Below are positions 48,809-57,775 of a DNA stretch of 64,000 nucleotides, in pieces (within the stretch, counting starts at the first letter, position 1; each line of letters begins with the position of its first letter). The position numbers were made by a program, and so were the translations under genes. The stretch comes from Hoylesella shahii DSM 15611 = JCM 12083 (GTDB taxonomy: Bacteria; Bacteroidota; Bacteroidia; Bacteroidales; Bacteroidaceae), in the NCBI RefSeq assembly GCF_000613445.1, contig NZ_BAIZ01000004.1:1-64000 (forward strand), read 5' to 3'. The notes beneath the pieces were generated by a model that saw only the letters and a program-made list of their open reading frames with translations, was not told the DNA's origin and did no database searches.

Positions 48809-49289
48809 CTTAATTTTAACGAAACAACGTCAATTTAATTAAAGATTATTATCAAAGATGACCATATTTTCATTTTTCTATACATTCTAGAGACATTATT
48901 TTACAATTCAACGTCATACGGATTCATAATACACGCAGACAAGGCCAAACACATTAAATCCCCATTAACAATAAAACGCGTGTTCGTAATATCAATATAC
49001 CCACGATATGGCCAACCAGACACCTATTATTTAAACACCAATAGGCAAGCCTGTAACCCATCTATCACCCATATCAACGGTTTGAGTAGTTTAGTTTGTG
49101 CTTAATGGTTGGGCATATGGTCTGTTTGTCTTTGATGATGTGGCAAATCCCGTCAAGAGAATAAGACAAGCAAGATGCTGACAAGAAAATAAAAGAGGAT
49201 AGGAAACAACACAAAAACATAAGTTATGGAAACATTGTGGCCTAATCGGCGATTTGGGTTTAGATCTAAATATATGGAACGTTGATGTT
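48809..49289. other. Non-coding spacer
   Basis: AT-rich, no credible coding frame; the 103-residue minus-strand frame at 49091-49402 runs into the repeat element and has no recognisable features. Nothing else seen. Confidence 0.45.
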
Positions 49290-49967
49290 AAAACCAATGC
49301 TATTATCTTTACAAACAACATCAAACAAGACTTCCATTCTAGAGAAAACCGCCTGCTAAAAAGCATAAAAACAAGGCTATTTCTATACCTTTTAAACTTC
49401 ATCCTGCACCTAATCGAGGCGCTAAGTTCGCATTTTGCACGATTTAGTAGCGCTATTTGCTCGTTATTCCATAAAATTTCGACTGCAGCATTTCAGCTTT
49501 TTAAGCCTAAAAACACTCTTTTTGAGTACTTTTTCACCCCTCAACCACACCATTTACACACCATTCGAGAGCAAATTCAGCCCTATTAGCACGCAAAATT
49601 ATTCACTTTGTTTTGCATTTTATATCAGTTACGCTTGCATTTAGCACCATTCAGCGTTGTATTTACTACGAGTTAACACTGCGTTTAGCACGAGTTAGCA
49701 TGGCATTTACTACGAGTTAGCAATGCGTTTACTATGAGTTAGCAATGCATTTTGCTGCAAATAGCACAATTTTGCTGTTATTTGCCTGCCACTTTGCATA
49801 AATACACCTTTTTTAGACCAGCTATTGACCTATCAACTTCAACAAACAAGCACCCCACTTTTTGAGAAACAAACTTCTGCGAGAATTGAATATTTGCGAC
49901 TAAACCAAATGCTCGGCGAAAAAAACGGCGTATTTTAAGTTAAAATTATTCTTTTGTTTTTACATCA
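49290..49967 (-). repeat. Copy C of the 22-bp-array intergenic element
   Basis: Inverted like copy B. Head: GCGAGAATTGAATATTTGCG at 49879-49898, identical to copy B over 20 bases. Array at about 49620-49800: 22-bp units on CTGCGTTTAGCACGAGTTAG, a diverged version, ending in TGCATTTTGCTGCAAATAG. Tail: CATTCTAGAGAAAA at 49335-49348. The left boundary near 49290 is approximate. Unlike the other copies it lies ahead of a leftward gene (48711) and beyond the 3' end of the gene at 50293. Confidence 0.75.
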
Positions 49968-50292
49968 TTTCTTCTATATAAGGCAAGCAAGCCACAACTA
50001 CGAACAAGTAAAAACAAGGGGTAGAACTATTGCGAAGTGGGTGCTACAAGCAGAAAGCATAACACAAAAAATGCCCTTAACGCAAAAAACACTAACAACA
50101 AACAAGTTGTAACATAGTTACACCCATCAGCAACTTTGTTACAACAAACCACAGCTTAGCGATATAGCACCATCAATGCCCTAGAAAAGATGCAAGAAGA
50201 CTCCAGTTCATAATCCAGACCAAAGCCACACACCACCTTATAACCAATAAAAACACAACGCGCCCCACCCCAACGAGGCTAGACAACAATAC
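49968..50292. other. Spacer with a possible terminator
   Basis: GTTGTAACA at 50106-50114 pairs with TGTTACAAC at 50137-50145, a likely terminator for the leftward gene ending at 50293. No coding frame. Confidence 0.45.
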
Positions 50293-52329
50293 CTAACGAC
50301 GTTTTTGCAGCAGAACATACCACGTTTTCCATTGCGGCGAACTGCATTTTTGCGCCATCACGCCCAACTTTTTACGCAACACAGACAGTCGTTGCTGTGC
50401 CCACAACTGTTCAGCGCTTCGCTTCGGCGCACCTTTAACCAGCTTGTTCAACGCCTCAATACACCTTAATTGTAAGTTGGCCTGATAGTTTGAAGGGCAT
50501 TTTTCAGCATCGAAGTGAAAAAACAGGGCGTTAACAATGCTATCAAAATGCTCGTTGGCAGTGTATGCACCAGCACGTTTGCCTTGCTTCAACAAACGGG
50601 TAAAGGCAACATCGTTCAGTAATATATCGCACACTCGATTGATAGAACTATTCATTTCCTCGCTCATGGTAGTGAGTCTATGTTGAGTTATCACCTTGCT
50701 ATACAAGCCTTCATCGGCCATCAGCAGGTATTTTATCAACAAACCTGAGCTTTCGCGCTGCAATTGCGACGAGCGTTCTGCACTAAACGTTTCTGCCAAA
50801 GCCTCCAATTGCCTTCCATACATCCCCACGGCAAAACGATAAATACTCTTCAAAGAAGTGCCGTTGTTGCGCTGTTTATTCCCAACAACAGCTGGGTTAC
50901 GGTCTATTCGCCTTATCAACTCTAGCACATTTTCCATCACATGCACACGCTTCATAAAAGGCGAAACAGCGCTAATACTAGCTTTAGGCAATGCCGAAAG
51001 ACACGCCAGCAAATTGGTTTGTTCTTCTTTAGGCGTGTCACCTTCGGCCAAAGCATAGGCGTATGCAAGCGCACGCACGTCGGCAGCAGTGGGCTGTAAG
51101 GCACCTGGCCCGTAATCGGCAGCATTTTTCACGCCTAACACATTAGCCAAAAGCGACATCACCACGCCTTGAATGCCCTCTTGCACCAGTTCTTCGTCGT
51201 AAGCATGATTGTACAATCGCTTATCAAGCTGCGATTGAAGTAGAAAATAATCCAAACCTTTACCAGAAACAACAGAAGAACCCAAACAAATCCAGCATCG
51301 CAACAGTTCGCCAGAAACCGGATGACACAAAACCATAGACTCGCTTTTGCCACCATTCATACTGAAAGAGATGTACGCACGTTGCTGCGCCAAACCTATA
51401 TCGGGGCTAACACGTTGCACCTGCAGCGCATTGGCTATACCAACATTGGCCAAAACCTTGTTCCAAACCTCTACGCCAGCCTTTACAGCACCGAAATATT
51501 GGGGCGGAAACAAACTATCTACATAAAAAACAATTGGCTCTTTAAGCACCCAACGACATACCACAGGTACTGTATTGCCCTGCGATGAAAGATTGCCTAG
51601 GTCTTTATGAACCAATCTTATGGGAGCTAACTCTTTAGGCAGAAGTTGCACACGACAACTAATATCCAAGGGCAAACTAGCGTCGGGCAGCACAATCATC
51701 GAACTAGACAACATTTTATCTTCTGCTTGACCACCATAATAACGCCTCACAGAAAACTGGGTTGTACCTCCATGGACCTTGACATCCAACAGCGAAGAAA
51801 GTTCGGGATATAGTTCGCGAATCTCATTTTGTGCTTTAACATCAAACCAATTATCACCTGCCAGCAACGTTTCGGTAAGATCTATAAGCGCCGAACCTGT
51901 ATTTGTGCGCCCCACAATGGCAAAAACCATCTCTTGTTTGCCAGCATCATTGATGGGCTTAGTTTTGCTTTTATCGTACTTATCCAAAGCAACGAACGAA
52001 ATGGTTTGCGCATCTTGCAATTGGATACGCGCCACACCTATCGAATGAATGAAGTGCGAAACATAACCAAAACCCCTATCAACCTGTGCACTTATCAGCA
52101 CATGCCTACCTATATAAGCCTGAGGTATCTCCATATAGACATGTCCACTATCTACATGCACAGGCAAATCGCCTCCATAGGTTTTAGCCATCGCACTCCA
52201 AACAACTTCTTTTGGTGCTGACGAAGCTAGGGTTTGTGTCTTACTTTGTGTTTGCGCGCTAGTCTGTGCATAACAAGCCACCACCAACAAGAGCAGCAAA
52301 AGCACTATAAATGTTTTTCGTAAATACAT
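50293..52329 (-). CDS. DUF5117/DUF5118-type metalloprotease homologue lacking the zinc motif
   Basis: A 678-aa exported lipoprotein; MYLRKTFIVLLLLLLVVACY from the ATG at 52329 places the lipobox Cys near residue 19. The layout follows the large zinc-dependent metalloproteases of Bacteroidetes: SVRRYYGGQAEDKMLSSS, then EPIVFYVDSLFPPQYFGAVK, then VLCHPVSGELLRCWICLGSS where the family has a VDPRTGEI segment. The place expected to read HEVGHTLG-like reads QEGIQGVVMSLLANVLG: both zinc His residues and the Glu are replaced. It is also shorter than the typical 800-plus residues. Likely a catalytically dead relative with a binding or scaffold role; inference. Confidence 0.7.
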   Translation of the reverse strand: MYLRKTFIVLLLLLLVVACYAQTSAQTQSKTQTLASSAPKEVVWSAMAKTYGGDLPVHVDSGHVYMEIPQAYIGRHVLISAQVDRGFGYVSHFIHSIGVARIQLQDAQTISFVALDKYDKSKTKPINDAGKQEMVFAIVGRTNTGSALIDLTETLLAGDNWFDVKAQNEIRELYPELSSLLDVKVHGGTTQFSVRRYYGGQAEDKMLSSSMIVLPDASLPLDISCRVQLLPKELAPIRLVHKDLGNLSSQGNTVPVVCRWVLKEPIVFYVDSLFPPQYFGAVKAGVEVWNKVLANVGIANALQVQRVSPDIGLAQQRAYISFSMNGGKSESMVLCHPVSGELLRCWICLGSSVVSGKGLDYFLLQSQLDKRLYNHAYDEELVQEGIQGVVMSLLANVLGVKNAADYGPGALQPTAADVRALAYAYALAEGDTPKEEQTNLLACLSALPKASISAVSPFMKRVHVMENVLELIRRIDRNPAVVGNKQRNNGTSLKSIYRFAVGMYGRQLEALAETFSAERSSQLQRESSGLLIKYLLMADEGLYSKVITQHRLTTMSEEMNSSINRVCDILLNDVAFTRLLKQGKRAGAYTANEHFDSIVNALFFHFDAEKCPSNYQANLQLRCIEALNKLVKGAPKRSAEQLWAQQRLSVLRKKLGVMAQKCSSPQWKTWYVLLQKRR

Positions 52330-52639
52330 ATTCAAGTCGTAGTTCACATTCAATATTAGTTAATGACTGAGGCGAAATCACATTTCGTGGTATTAGTTAC
52401 ATCGGCAGGATGTATTCAGCGCATCACTTCCCGGTCTATATTGCTGTAGCAAGCGCCTATCAACCAGTTTTTCTCTGCATTACAACAAGCAACCACAGAG
52501 AGAACGTTGCAAGCAATCCACCACAACGTGCACCCTCTGCACCGCCTAAAAGCATTGTAAGCCAGCGATTGGTACACCCTTACATAAAGAGGAGTGACAC
52601 CAATCGTCCAGCCATAGACAAGCAGAAGCTCACGATTAT

Positions 52640-53602
52640 TTAATGGCTGCAAAAGCCTTCCACAGTTTCTTCTTCGTCTTCGTCTCCCACCACATCACTT
52701 TTATCGGCATCCATCACGCCCGCAATATAATATTGGTATTCGTGTCCAGGTTTAAGCTGCATCTTAAGTCGCCTATAAACCTCCGTTCCATCGGTTTTTG
52801 TGTAGCTCACCACACACGTTTTCGTTTGCATATCCATGCTGTAAACAGCTAGTGAACGCAGCCAACGATAATCGAATTGTGGCGAAGCAAGCAACAAATT
52901 GTTTTTCAGTTTCTGACTTTGCAGCTGTTTAGCAAAGGCCTTAGTGCAATATCGGTTAAGCACCTGCTTAATAGCATCGGCGTTGGGCGAGGCTTGGCTC
53001 AATTCGTTTACATAGAGCGAGAAGAACCAATACACATCATCAACATACCCATCCATATCTCCATCCGCCGAACATAACGAAGCTTCGTACTTACGCACCG
53101 AGCCATCGCCACCCAATGCCAAGATATACTCAGCGCAATTGTCGGTTTCGGGTTCGCAATAACCAAAGCCCACGTACACGGTTGTGGGCGTAATCTCGAA
53201 ATATTCGGCCAAACTAAGACTAAAGCCATCCATGTATCCCGAGCCTGCAAGTGCCTTAGAGTCTACCTTATAGTTTTTAAACACAGGCTTTCGGGCCTTG
53301 AAGATATTGAATTTAACGGCGTAATCCGCATAAACATCGTTACCAACAGTGAACTTCCTGCCATTGTAGAACTGGCGCGCATGTATCTCCCAATCGCCAA
53401 CAGTGGTGTCAACACGCACAGGTTTGTCAACAAACTTAGAATAATCTGTTTTGTCTTCTTCCTCCACATACAGCTGCACACTGTCTTTTGCGGTCGCAAG
53501 CGAGTCGCCCCCAGCGCCATTGGCATCAGATTTTTTATTCCCAGAGCAAGCCATTATCAGCATCAAAGCCAGCAAAGCAAACATAAAGTACTTAACGTTC
53601 AT
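52640..53602 (-). CDS. Lipoprotein of unknown function with Asp-rich loop
   Basis: A 320-aa lipoprotein (ALLALMLIMACSGNKKSDAN, Cys19). A Ser/Asp/Glu linker leads to a beta-rich domain (VRVDTTVGDWEIHARQFYNG, TPTTVYVGFGYCEPETDNCA) with two nearby Cys that may pair. CSADGDMDGYVDDVYWF contains a DxDxDG-type calcium-binding loop like those of dockerins. The later part has SFSLYVNEL-like helices and VLNRYCTKAFAKQLQ, reminiscent of DUF3828-type proteins. The C-terminus is acidic (VVGDEDEEETVEG). I do not recognise the family with confidence. It follows its own promoter at 53630. Confidence 0.55.
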   Translation of the reverse strand: MNVKYFMFALLALMLIMACSGNKKSDANGAGGDSLATAKDSVQLYVEEEDKTDYSKFVDKPVRVDTTVGDWEIHARQFYNGRKFTVGNDVYADYAVKFNIFKARKPVFKNYKVDSKALAGSGYMDGFSLSLAEYFEITPTTVYVGFGYCEPETDNCAEYILALGGDGSVRKYEASLCSADGDMDGYVDDVYWFFSLYVNELSQASPNADAIKQVLNRYCTKAFAKQLQSQKLKNNLLLASPQFDYRWLRSLAVYSMDMQTKTCVVSYTKTDGTEVYRRLKMQLKPGHEYQYYIAGVMDADKSDVVGDEDEEETVEGFCSH

Positions 53603-53629
53603 AAGCTAATCATTATTTAGGTGAATGCG

Positions 53630-53637
53630 CAAATGTA
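53630..53637 (-). promoter_or_regulatory. -7 box (TACATTTG) of the lipoprotein gene at 52640
   Basis: The minus strand reads TACATTTGCGC, 28 bp ahead of the ATG at 53602. The second leftward gene, ending at 50293, is separated by 310 bp with no clear box. Confidence 0.6.
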
Positions 53638-53773
53638 ATAAAAATAACGCTATCGCCATACATTCATGCCACATTATTTTACATAGTACCTAAAAACAAG
53701 GCGATAAAATCACAAAAATGCGGGTAGAAAATATTTTTTTCGCAATTTGTTTGGAGATATGACGAAATCTCCT

Positions 53774-53781
53774 TACCTTTG
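53774..53781 (+). promoter_or_regulatory. -7 box (TACCTTTG) of tRNA-Val
   Basis: TACCTTTGCATC, 28 bp before the tRNA 5' end. Confidence 0.65.
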
Positions 53782-53808
53782 CATCGCTTTTAAAAAATAA
53801 AGGCATTG

Positions 53809-53883
53809 GGGCGCTTAGCTCAGCTGGTTTAGAGCATCTGCCTTACAAGCAGAGGGTCGGCGGTTCGAATCCGTCAGCGCCCA
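53809..53883 (+). tRNA. tRNA-Val (anticodon TAC)
   Basis: Complete cloverleaf of 75 nt without an encoded CCA. The acceptor arms GGGCGCT and AGCGCCC pair over all seven positions; the D arm is GCTC/GAGC; the anticodon loop CTTACAA has TAC at 53844-53846; the T loop is TTCGAAT. Single gene with its own promoter and terminator. Confidence 0.95.
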
Positions 53884-53895
53884 CTCAAAGATAAG

Positions 53896-53926
53896 TCTCG
53901 TTTTCAACATGAAAACGAGATTTTTT
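53896..53926 (+). terminator. Rho-independent terminator after tRNA-Val
   Basis: TCTCGTTTTC at 53896-53905 pairs perfectly with GAAAACGAGA at 53911-53920, followed by six Ts. Confidence 0.85.
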
Positions 53927-54013
53927 GCATTTTAGAGGGATAAAAGAAAGCCATGTTGCGATATCAAAAAGTCGACATTGCAACATGGCTTTTATTATTT
54001 TTGTTGTTTTCCA

Positions 54014-54612
54014 CTAACCGTTAGCGGGCTCTCTCCTATCGTTTCCATATTTTTCCATCACCATTTGTTCCACCGTAGCAGGCACAAGTGCTCCAATAGG
54101 CAGTCCTTGCGCGATGCGTTGTCTGATGTCGGTGCTGGAGATGTCGTAAAAAGGTGTATTTAGAAGCGTCACATTGGGAGGTAAGGTGCTCGCATCTATA
54201 TCATATCCACGACGCGGAAAAATCGCAATATCATAGTTGGCTAAGATGTCGGCGTGATGATCCCACTTGGAAAATGCCACCCAATTATCAGCCCGATAAG
54301 GAGAACGAACGAGCGTTGCGGTTCGTCTACTGCTAAAGATTGCAGCGTGCGCCAGGTGTAAGAAGGCGTTGGCAGATGCAATTCGTAGTCGGTGGCATAG
54401 AAACGAGGTTCGTAGGCAATTGCGGCTCGCACTATTTCGAGCCGTTCTTTGTCGGCCATCAGGTCGTTGGCGTTGCGTTTAAAGGGATTTTGTGGCGACA
54501 CCACAAACCACACTTCGTCAAGGTTCATATCGTCTAAGAATTGTTGCGCCAAAGCGATATGCCCGTTGTGAATGGGGTTAAACGAACCGCCATAGAAGCC
54601 TGTGCGTATCAT
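54014..54612 (-). CDS. nadD: Nicotinate-nucleotide adenylyltransferase NadD (one frame break)
   Basis: Adenylates nicotinate mononucleotide to make deamido-NAD. GFYGGSFNPIHNGHIALAQQ is the nucleotidyltransferase (T/H)xGH loop, and FYDISSTDIRQRIAQGLPIG carries the ISST motif near the C-terminus. The frame from 54612 ends at 54241; the remainder (54280-54014) is in another frame. Restoring one G to the GGG near 54292 gives LLIGADNWVAFSKWDHHADI and 199 aa, the normal length. Its start overlaps the gmk stop by four bases. yicC, gmk and nadD form one leftward series, an arrangement common in Bacteroidales. NAD synthesis is essential, so the break is probably an error. Confidence 0.93.
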
Positions 54613-55238
54613 GAGCGCGAAAGAAAAGCGGTGATTGCCTCAAGTGTTTCGCTCTTAGCCGTCTCCAAGTCGTCGTTTACGATTACTCGGTCGAACTGCG
54701 AAGCAAACGACAACTCGTATTCAGCACGCGCAATACGGTCGTTTATCACTTCGGGAGCATCCGTCGCCCTACCCTCAAGACGTTTACGAAGCGCCTCAAC
54801 AGAAGGCGGTTGAATGAAGATACTCAAGGCTTTATCGCCATAAAAGCGTTTGATATTACAGCCACCTTTAACGTCTACATCGAAAACAACGTTCTGCCCA
54901 GCCTCTAATTGTCGCTGAACCTGGTCTTTAAGTGTGCCATAAAAGCGGTCGCTATACACCTCTTCGTACTCCAGAAATTCGTCGTTGGCAATGCGCTGCC
55001 TAAACTCTTCAGACGAAAGAAAGAAGTATTCCACGCCATGCTGCTCAGTTCCACGGGGTGATCTGCTGGTACACGATATGGAAAAAGCCAATCGCAATTC
55101 AGGATGCGACTGCATCAGCCAGTTGATGATGGTGCTTTTACCCGAACCCGAAGGGGCTGAGAATATCACCAAAGCACCTTTGTGCTGCGCCGAAGACTGC
55201 CCGTTAGGGTTGTTATGCTGGTTATTATCCATAGTCAT
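54609..55238 (-). CDS. gmk: Guanylate kinase
   Basis: Phosphorylates GMP to GDP; about 209 aa from the ATG at 55238. P-loop FSAPSGSGKSTIINWLM, the GMP-binding TSRSPRGTEQHGVEYFFLS and EEVYSDRFYGTLKDQV are all present; the lid VEALRKRLEGRATDAPEVI follows. A short Asn/Gln-rich leader (MDNNQHNNPNGQSSAQHK) precedes the fold, so the ATG six bases further in (55232) is an alternative. The region upstream of 55238 is repetitive (TGAGTTGATTT copies) and not coding. Confidence 0.93.
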   Translation of the reverse strand: MTMDNNQHNNPNGQSSAQHKGALVIFSAPSGSGKSTIINWLMQSHPELRLAFSISCTSRSPRGTEQHGVEYFFLSSEEFRQRIANDEFLEYEEVYSDRFYGTLKDQVQRQLEAGQNVVFDVDVKGGCNIKRFYGDKALSIFIQPPSVEALRKRLEGRATDAPEVINDRIARAEYELSFASQFDRVIVNDDLETAKSETLEAITAFLSRS

Positions 55239-55452
55239 TGAGTTGATTTGAGTTGATTTGAGTTGGTGAATTGATGAACAGATGTGTTGGCGAGTTGATG
55301 CGTTCGGTCTTATTTTGTTGTTCAGTTTATCGTTCGTAAATCTTAGCACTCAAATACTTAGAGAATAAAAAATCACGAACTAAAATACTCACAACCTAAG
55401 AAACAGAAAACATCACAAGCTCACAAGCTCGCGAACTCACGAGCTTACGAAC
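55239..55452. repeat. Short direct repeats between yicC and gmk
   Basis: TGAGTTGATTT-type units occur three times at 55239-55265, and a related GAGTTGATG at about 55292; near 55412-55455 the sequence has AGCTCACAAGCTCGCGAACTCACGAGC-type near-repeats. They probably fold in the transcript. Low complexity; no coding frame. Confidence 0.5.
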
Positions 55453-56328
55453 TTACAAAACGTTTAACACTTGCTCTTTAATCTGTTCCAGCTCGTCTTT
55501 CATCATCACCACGATGTTTTGCATCTCGGCTTGATTACTTTTAGAGCCAGTAGTATTAATCTCACGACCCATCTCTTGAGCGATAAATCCCAGTTTTTTA
55601 CCCTGTTCGCTCTCGTCCACCATCGTCTTAGCGAAATACTTCAAGTGGTTGACCAATCGCTGTTTTTCCTCGCTTATATCCAGTTTCTCAATATAATAAA
55701 TCAGCTCTTGTTCCAGTCGATTCTTGTCATAGTCCACCTCGGGAATATCTTTGAGAGCATCAACGATGCGACTTTTAATTTTCTCCACCCTTGCTTTCTC
55801 GTACGGTTCGATGTCGGTCATCAGTTTACCAATGTTCTGCAGTTTCTCTTCAAACTTCTTTTGCAGAGCCAATCCCTCCTGTTTACGAAAGTCAACGATG
55901 TGTTTCAAAGCCAGTTCGATGGCGCTAAGTGCCGCCTTCCACTCCGCTTCGTCGAGAGTTTCCACCTCGGTTCGCGTAGTAACATCGGGCATTTTGAGCA
56001 AAGTGGCATACCAATCTTGAGGTTCGGGTATGCCCGTTTTAGCCGAAATGTCTTTAATTTGGCGGTAATAGTTTTCTACTAGAGCTGCATTGATGGGCGC
56101 AGCGTCGGTCACCGCATCTTTTTCCACCCAGATAGAGAAATCAACCTTACCTCTAATGAGTGCTTTTGCCACCATTTGTCGCATCTCTATTTCCTTCTCT
56201 CTATACAAAGGTGCAATGCGTGTAGAAAGGTCTAGCGTCTTACTATTGAGCGACCTCACCTCCACGTTTATTTTTTTGTCGTTAAAGGTCACAACAGCCT
56301 TGCCGTAACCTGTCATAGATTGTATCAT
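55453..56328 (-). CDS. yicC: YicC/YloC-family endoribonuclease
   Basis: A 291-aa protein of the YicC family, hexameric RNases shown in E. coli and Bacillus to act on RNA. Opening MIQSMTGYGKAVVTFNDKKI is diagnostic; NVEVRSLNSKTLDLSTRI and the C-terminal EMGREINTTGSKSNQAEMQN (DUF1732) complete it. The start at 56328 is chosen because the -7 box at 56351-56358 lies just before it, excluding the longer frame from 56361. Gene order yicC, gmk, nadD. Confidence 0.92.
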   Translation of the reverse strand: MIQSMTGYGKAVVTFNDKKINVEVRSLNSKTLDLSTRIAPLYREKEIEMRQMVAKALIRGKVDFSIWVEKDAVTDAAPINAALVENYYRQIKDISAKTGIPEPQDWYATLLKMPDVTTRTEVETLDEAEWKAALSAIELALKHIVDFRKQEGLALQKKFEEKLQNIGKLMTDIEPYEKARVEKIKSRIVDALKDIPEVDYDKNRLEQELIYYIEKLDISEEKQRLVNHLKYFAKTMVDESEQGKKLGFIAQEMGREINTTGSKSNQAEMQNIVVMMKDELEQIKEQVLNVL

Positions 56329-56350
56329 ACCATGCGTGTTAATTTCTGTG

Positions 56351-56358
56351 CAAATGTA
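56351..56358 (-). promoter_or_regulatory. -7 box (TACATTTG) of the yicC/gmk/nadD unit
   Basis: The minus strand reads TACATTTGCAC, 22 bp before the yicC ATG. Divergent from the tsaB promoter. Confidence 0.65.
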
Positions 56359-56380
56359 CACATTTTAAACGGAAAAAGCG

Positions 56381-56388
56381 TAATTTTG
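56381..56388 (+). promoter_or_regulatory. -7 box (TAATTTTG) of the tsaB-to-rseP operon
   Basis: TAATTTTGCAG, 30 bp before the tsaB ATG at 56419. Confidence 0.6.
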
Positions 56389-56418
56389 CAGTTTAATATA
56401 TGAATACTGAATAGGATT

Positions 56419-57111
56419 ATGTCGTGCATATTAAATATAGAAACAAGCACTGAGGTATGCTCGGTGGCTTTAAGTAACGACGGTGAGTGTATCTTTAACG
56501 TTGAAGATCACGAAGGACCGAACCACGCGGTGAAGCTTGGAACATTTGTAGACGAGGCTCTTTCGTTTGCCGATAGCCATGCTCTGCCATTAGATGCCGT
56601 AGCAGTGAGCTGCGGTCCGGGTTCTTATACGGGCTTGCGCATAGGTGTTTCGATGGCCAAAGGCGTGTGTTATGCCCGCAATACTAAACTCTTGGCGGTG
56701 CCAACGCTGCAATTGCTTTGCGTGCCTCTGCTGCTTGGCGAGAAAATTACAACCGACGATGCTCTACTATGCCCCATGCTCGACGCCCGACGCATGGAAG
56801 TGTATGCTGCGCTCTACAACAGAGCGTTGAAAGAGGCTCGACCTGTGGAGGCCGACATCGTGGAAGCCGACACCTACAAAGCTTTTCTCGACCAGCATCC
56901 AGTATATTTCTTTGGCAATGGAGCCAACAAATGCAAAGCCGAAATCGTACACCCCAACGCTCATTTCATTGACAATGTTGAGCCTTTAGCCAAAAATATG
57001 ACACCATTGGCAGAAAAAGCCATGGCCGAACAACGTTTTGAAGATGTGGCATACTTTGTGCCGTTCTATCTGAAAGACTTCGTAGCTAAGGCTGCTAAGC
57101 CTCTGCTCTAA
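56419..57111 (+). CDS. tsaB: tRNA threonylcarbamoyladenosine biosynthesis protein TsaB
   Basis: A 230-aa ASKHA-fold protein that partners TsaD and TsaE in making t6A37 on ANN-decoding tRNAs. Opening ILNIETSTEVCSVALSNDGE and VSCGPGSYTGLRIGVSMAKG are the family motifs; CPMLDARRMEVYAALYN is the third. The length is typical. First gene of a rightward operon with DUF4290, murA, rimM, dxr and rseP. Confidence 0.93.
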   Translation: MSCILNIETSTEVCSVALSNDGECIFNVEDHEGPNHAVKLGTFVDEALSFADSHALPLDAVAVSCGPGSYTGLRIGVSMAKGVCYARNTKLLAVPTLQLLCVPLLLGEKITTDDALLCPMLDARRMEVYAALYNRALKEARPVEADIVEADTYKAFLDQHPVYFFGNGANKCKAEIVHPNAHFIDNVEPLAKNMTPLAEKAMAEQRFEDVAYFVPFYLKDFVAKAAKPLL

Positions 57112-57179
57112 ACCCTCGCGCCCACAAATGGTCGAATAAATAAAGATAATGAACAACCGAATATCCACCACTTAAGATA

Positions 57180-57773
57180 ATGAACATAGAAGGATTGGAC
57201 TATAACACACAACGCGAACAACTGGTTTTACCCGAATATGGACGCGAAATACAGAAGATGGTAGACCACGCCTTGACGCTGCCTACTAAAGAAGAAAGGC
57301 AGGCTTGCGCCGAATCTATCATCGCCACAATGAGCATTCTCTTCCCACAGGGCTATGATGCCATTGACTTGGAACATAAGTTGTGGGACCATTTGGCCAT
57401 CATGAGCAACTTTCAGCTAGACATCGATTATCCTTTCGATGTGTCGGAGGCCATCAAAGCTGCAACCAAACCCCAACGCGTGGGCTACACTTCGTCGCAC
57501 ATCCCCGTGAGACACTACGGCAAACTGCTCTTCGAGACCTTCGAAAGACTGAAAAATATGCCCGAAGGGGAAGAACGCGATGCTCTGGTTAGACTCACGG
57601 CCAACCAAATGAAACGCGCGTTAGTTGAATGGGGACACGGCGCTGCTGATAACGAACGCGTGGCATCAGACCTCGCTGCGTTCACCAATGGCAAAATACA
57701 ACTAGACTTAGACACATTTAAGTTTGAGAAATTGCCTGCTAGAGAACCCGAGAAAAAACGCAAGAAGAAGTAG
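57180..57773 (+). CDS. DUF4290 family protein
   Basis: A 197-aa cytosolic protein found in Bacteroidetes, often next to murA. It opens NIEGLDYNTQREQLVLPEYG and has MVDHALTLPTKEERQACAES and VRLTANQMKRALVEWG; the tail is Lys-rich (EPEKKRKKK). No function is known to me. It lies two bases upstream of the murA start, so translation is probably coupled and a cell-wall-related role is possible. Confidence 0.85.
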   Translation: MNIEGLDYNTQREQLVLPEYGREIQKMVDHALTLPTKEERQACAESIIATMSILFPQGYDAIDLEHKLWDHLAIMSNFQLDIDYPFDVSEAIKAATKPQRVGYTSSHIPVRHYGKLLFETFERLKNMPEGEERDALVRLTANQMKRALVEWGHGAADNERVASDLAAFTNGKIQLDLDTFKFEKLPAREPEKKRKKK

Positions 57774-57775
57774 CC

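Noticed and set aside
48712..49402. 103-aa gene on the minus strand at 49091-49402
   Set aside because: Mixed hydrophobic and basic residues with no domain, no promoter spacing, and overlap with repeat element copy C.
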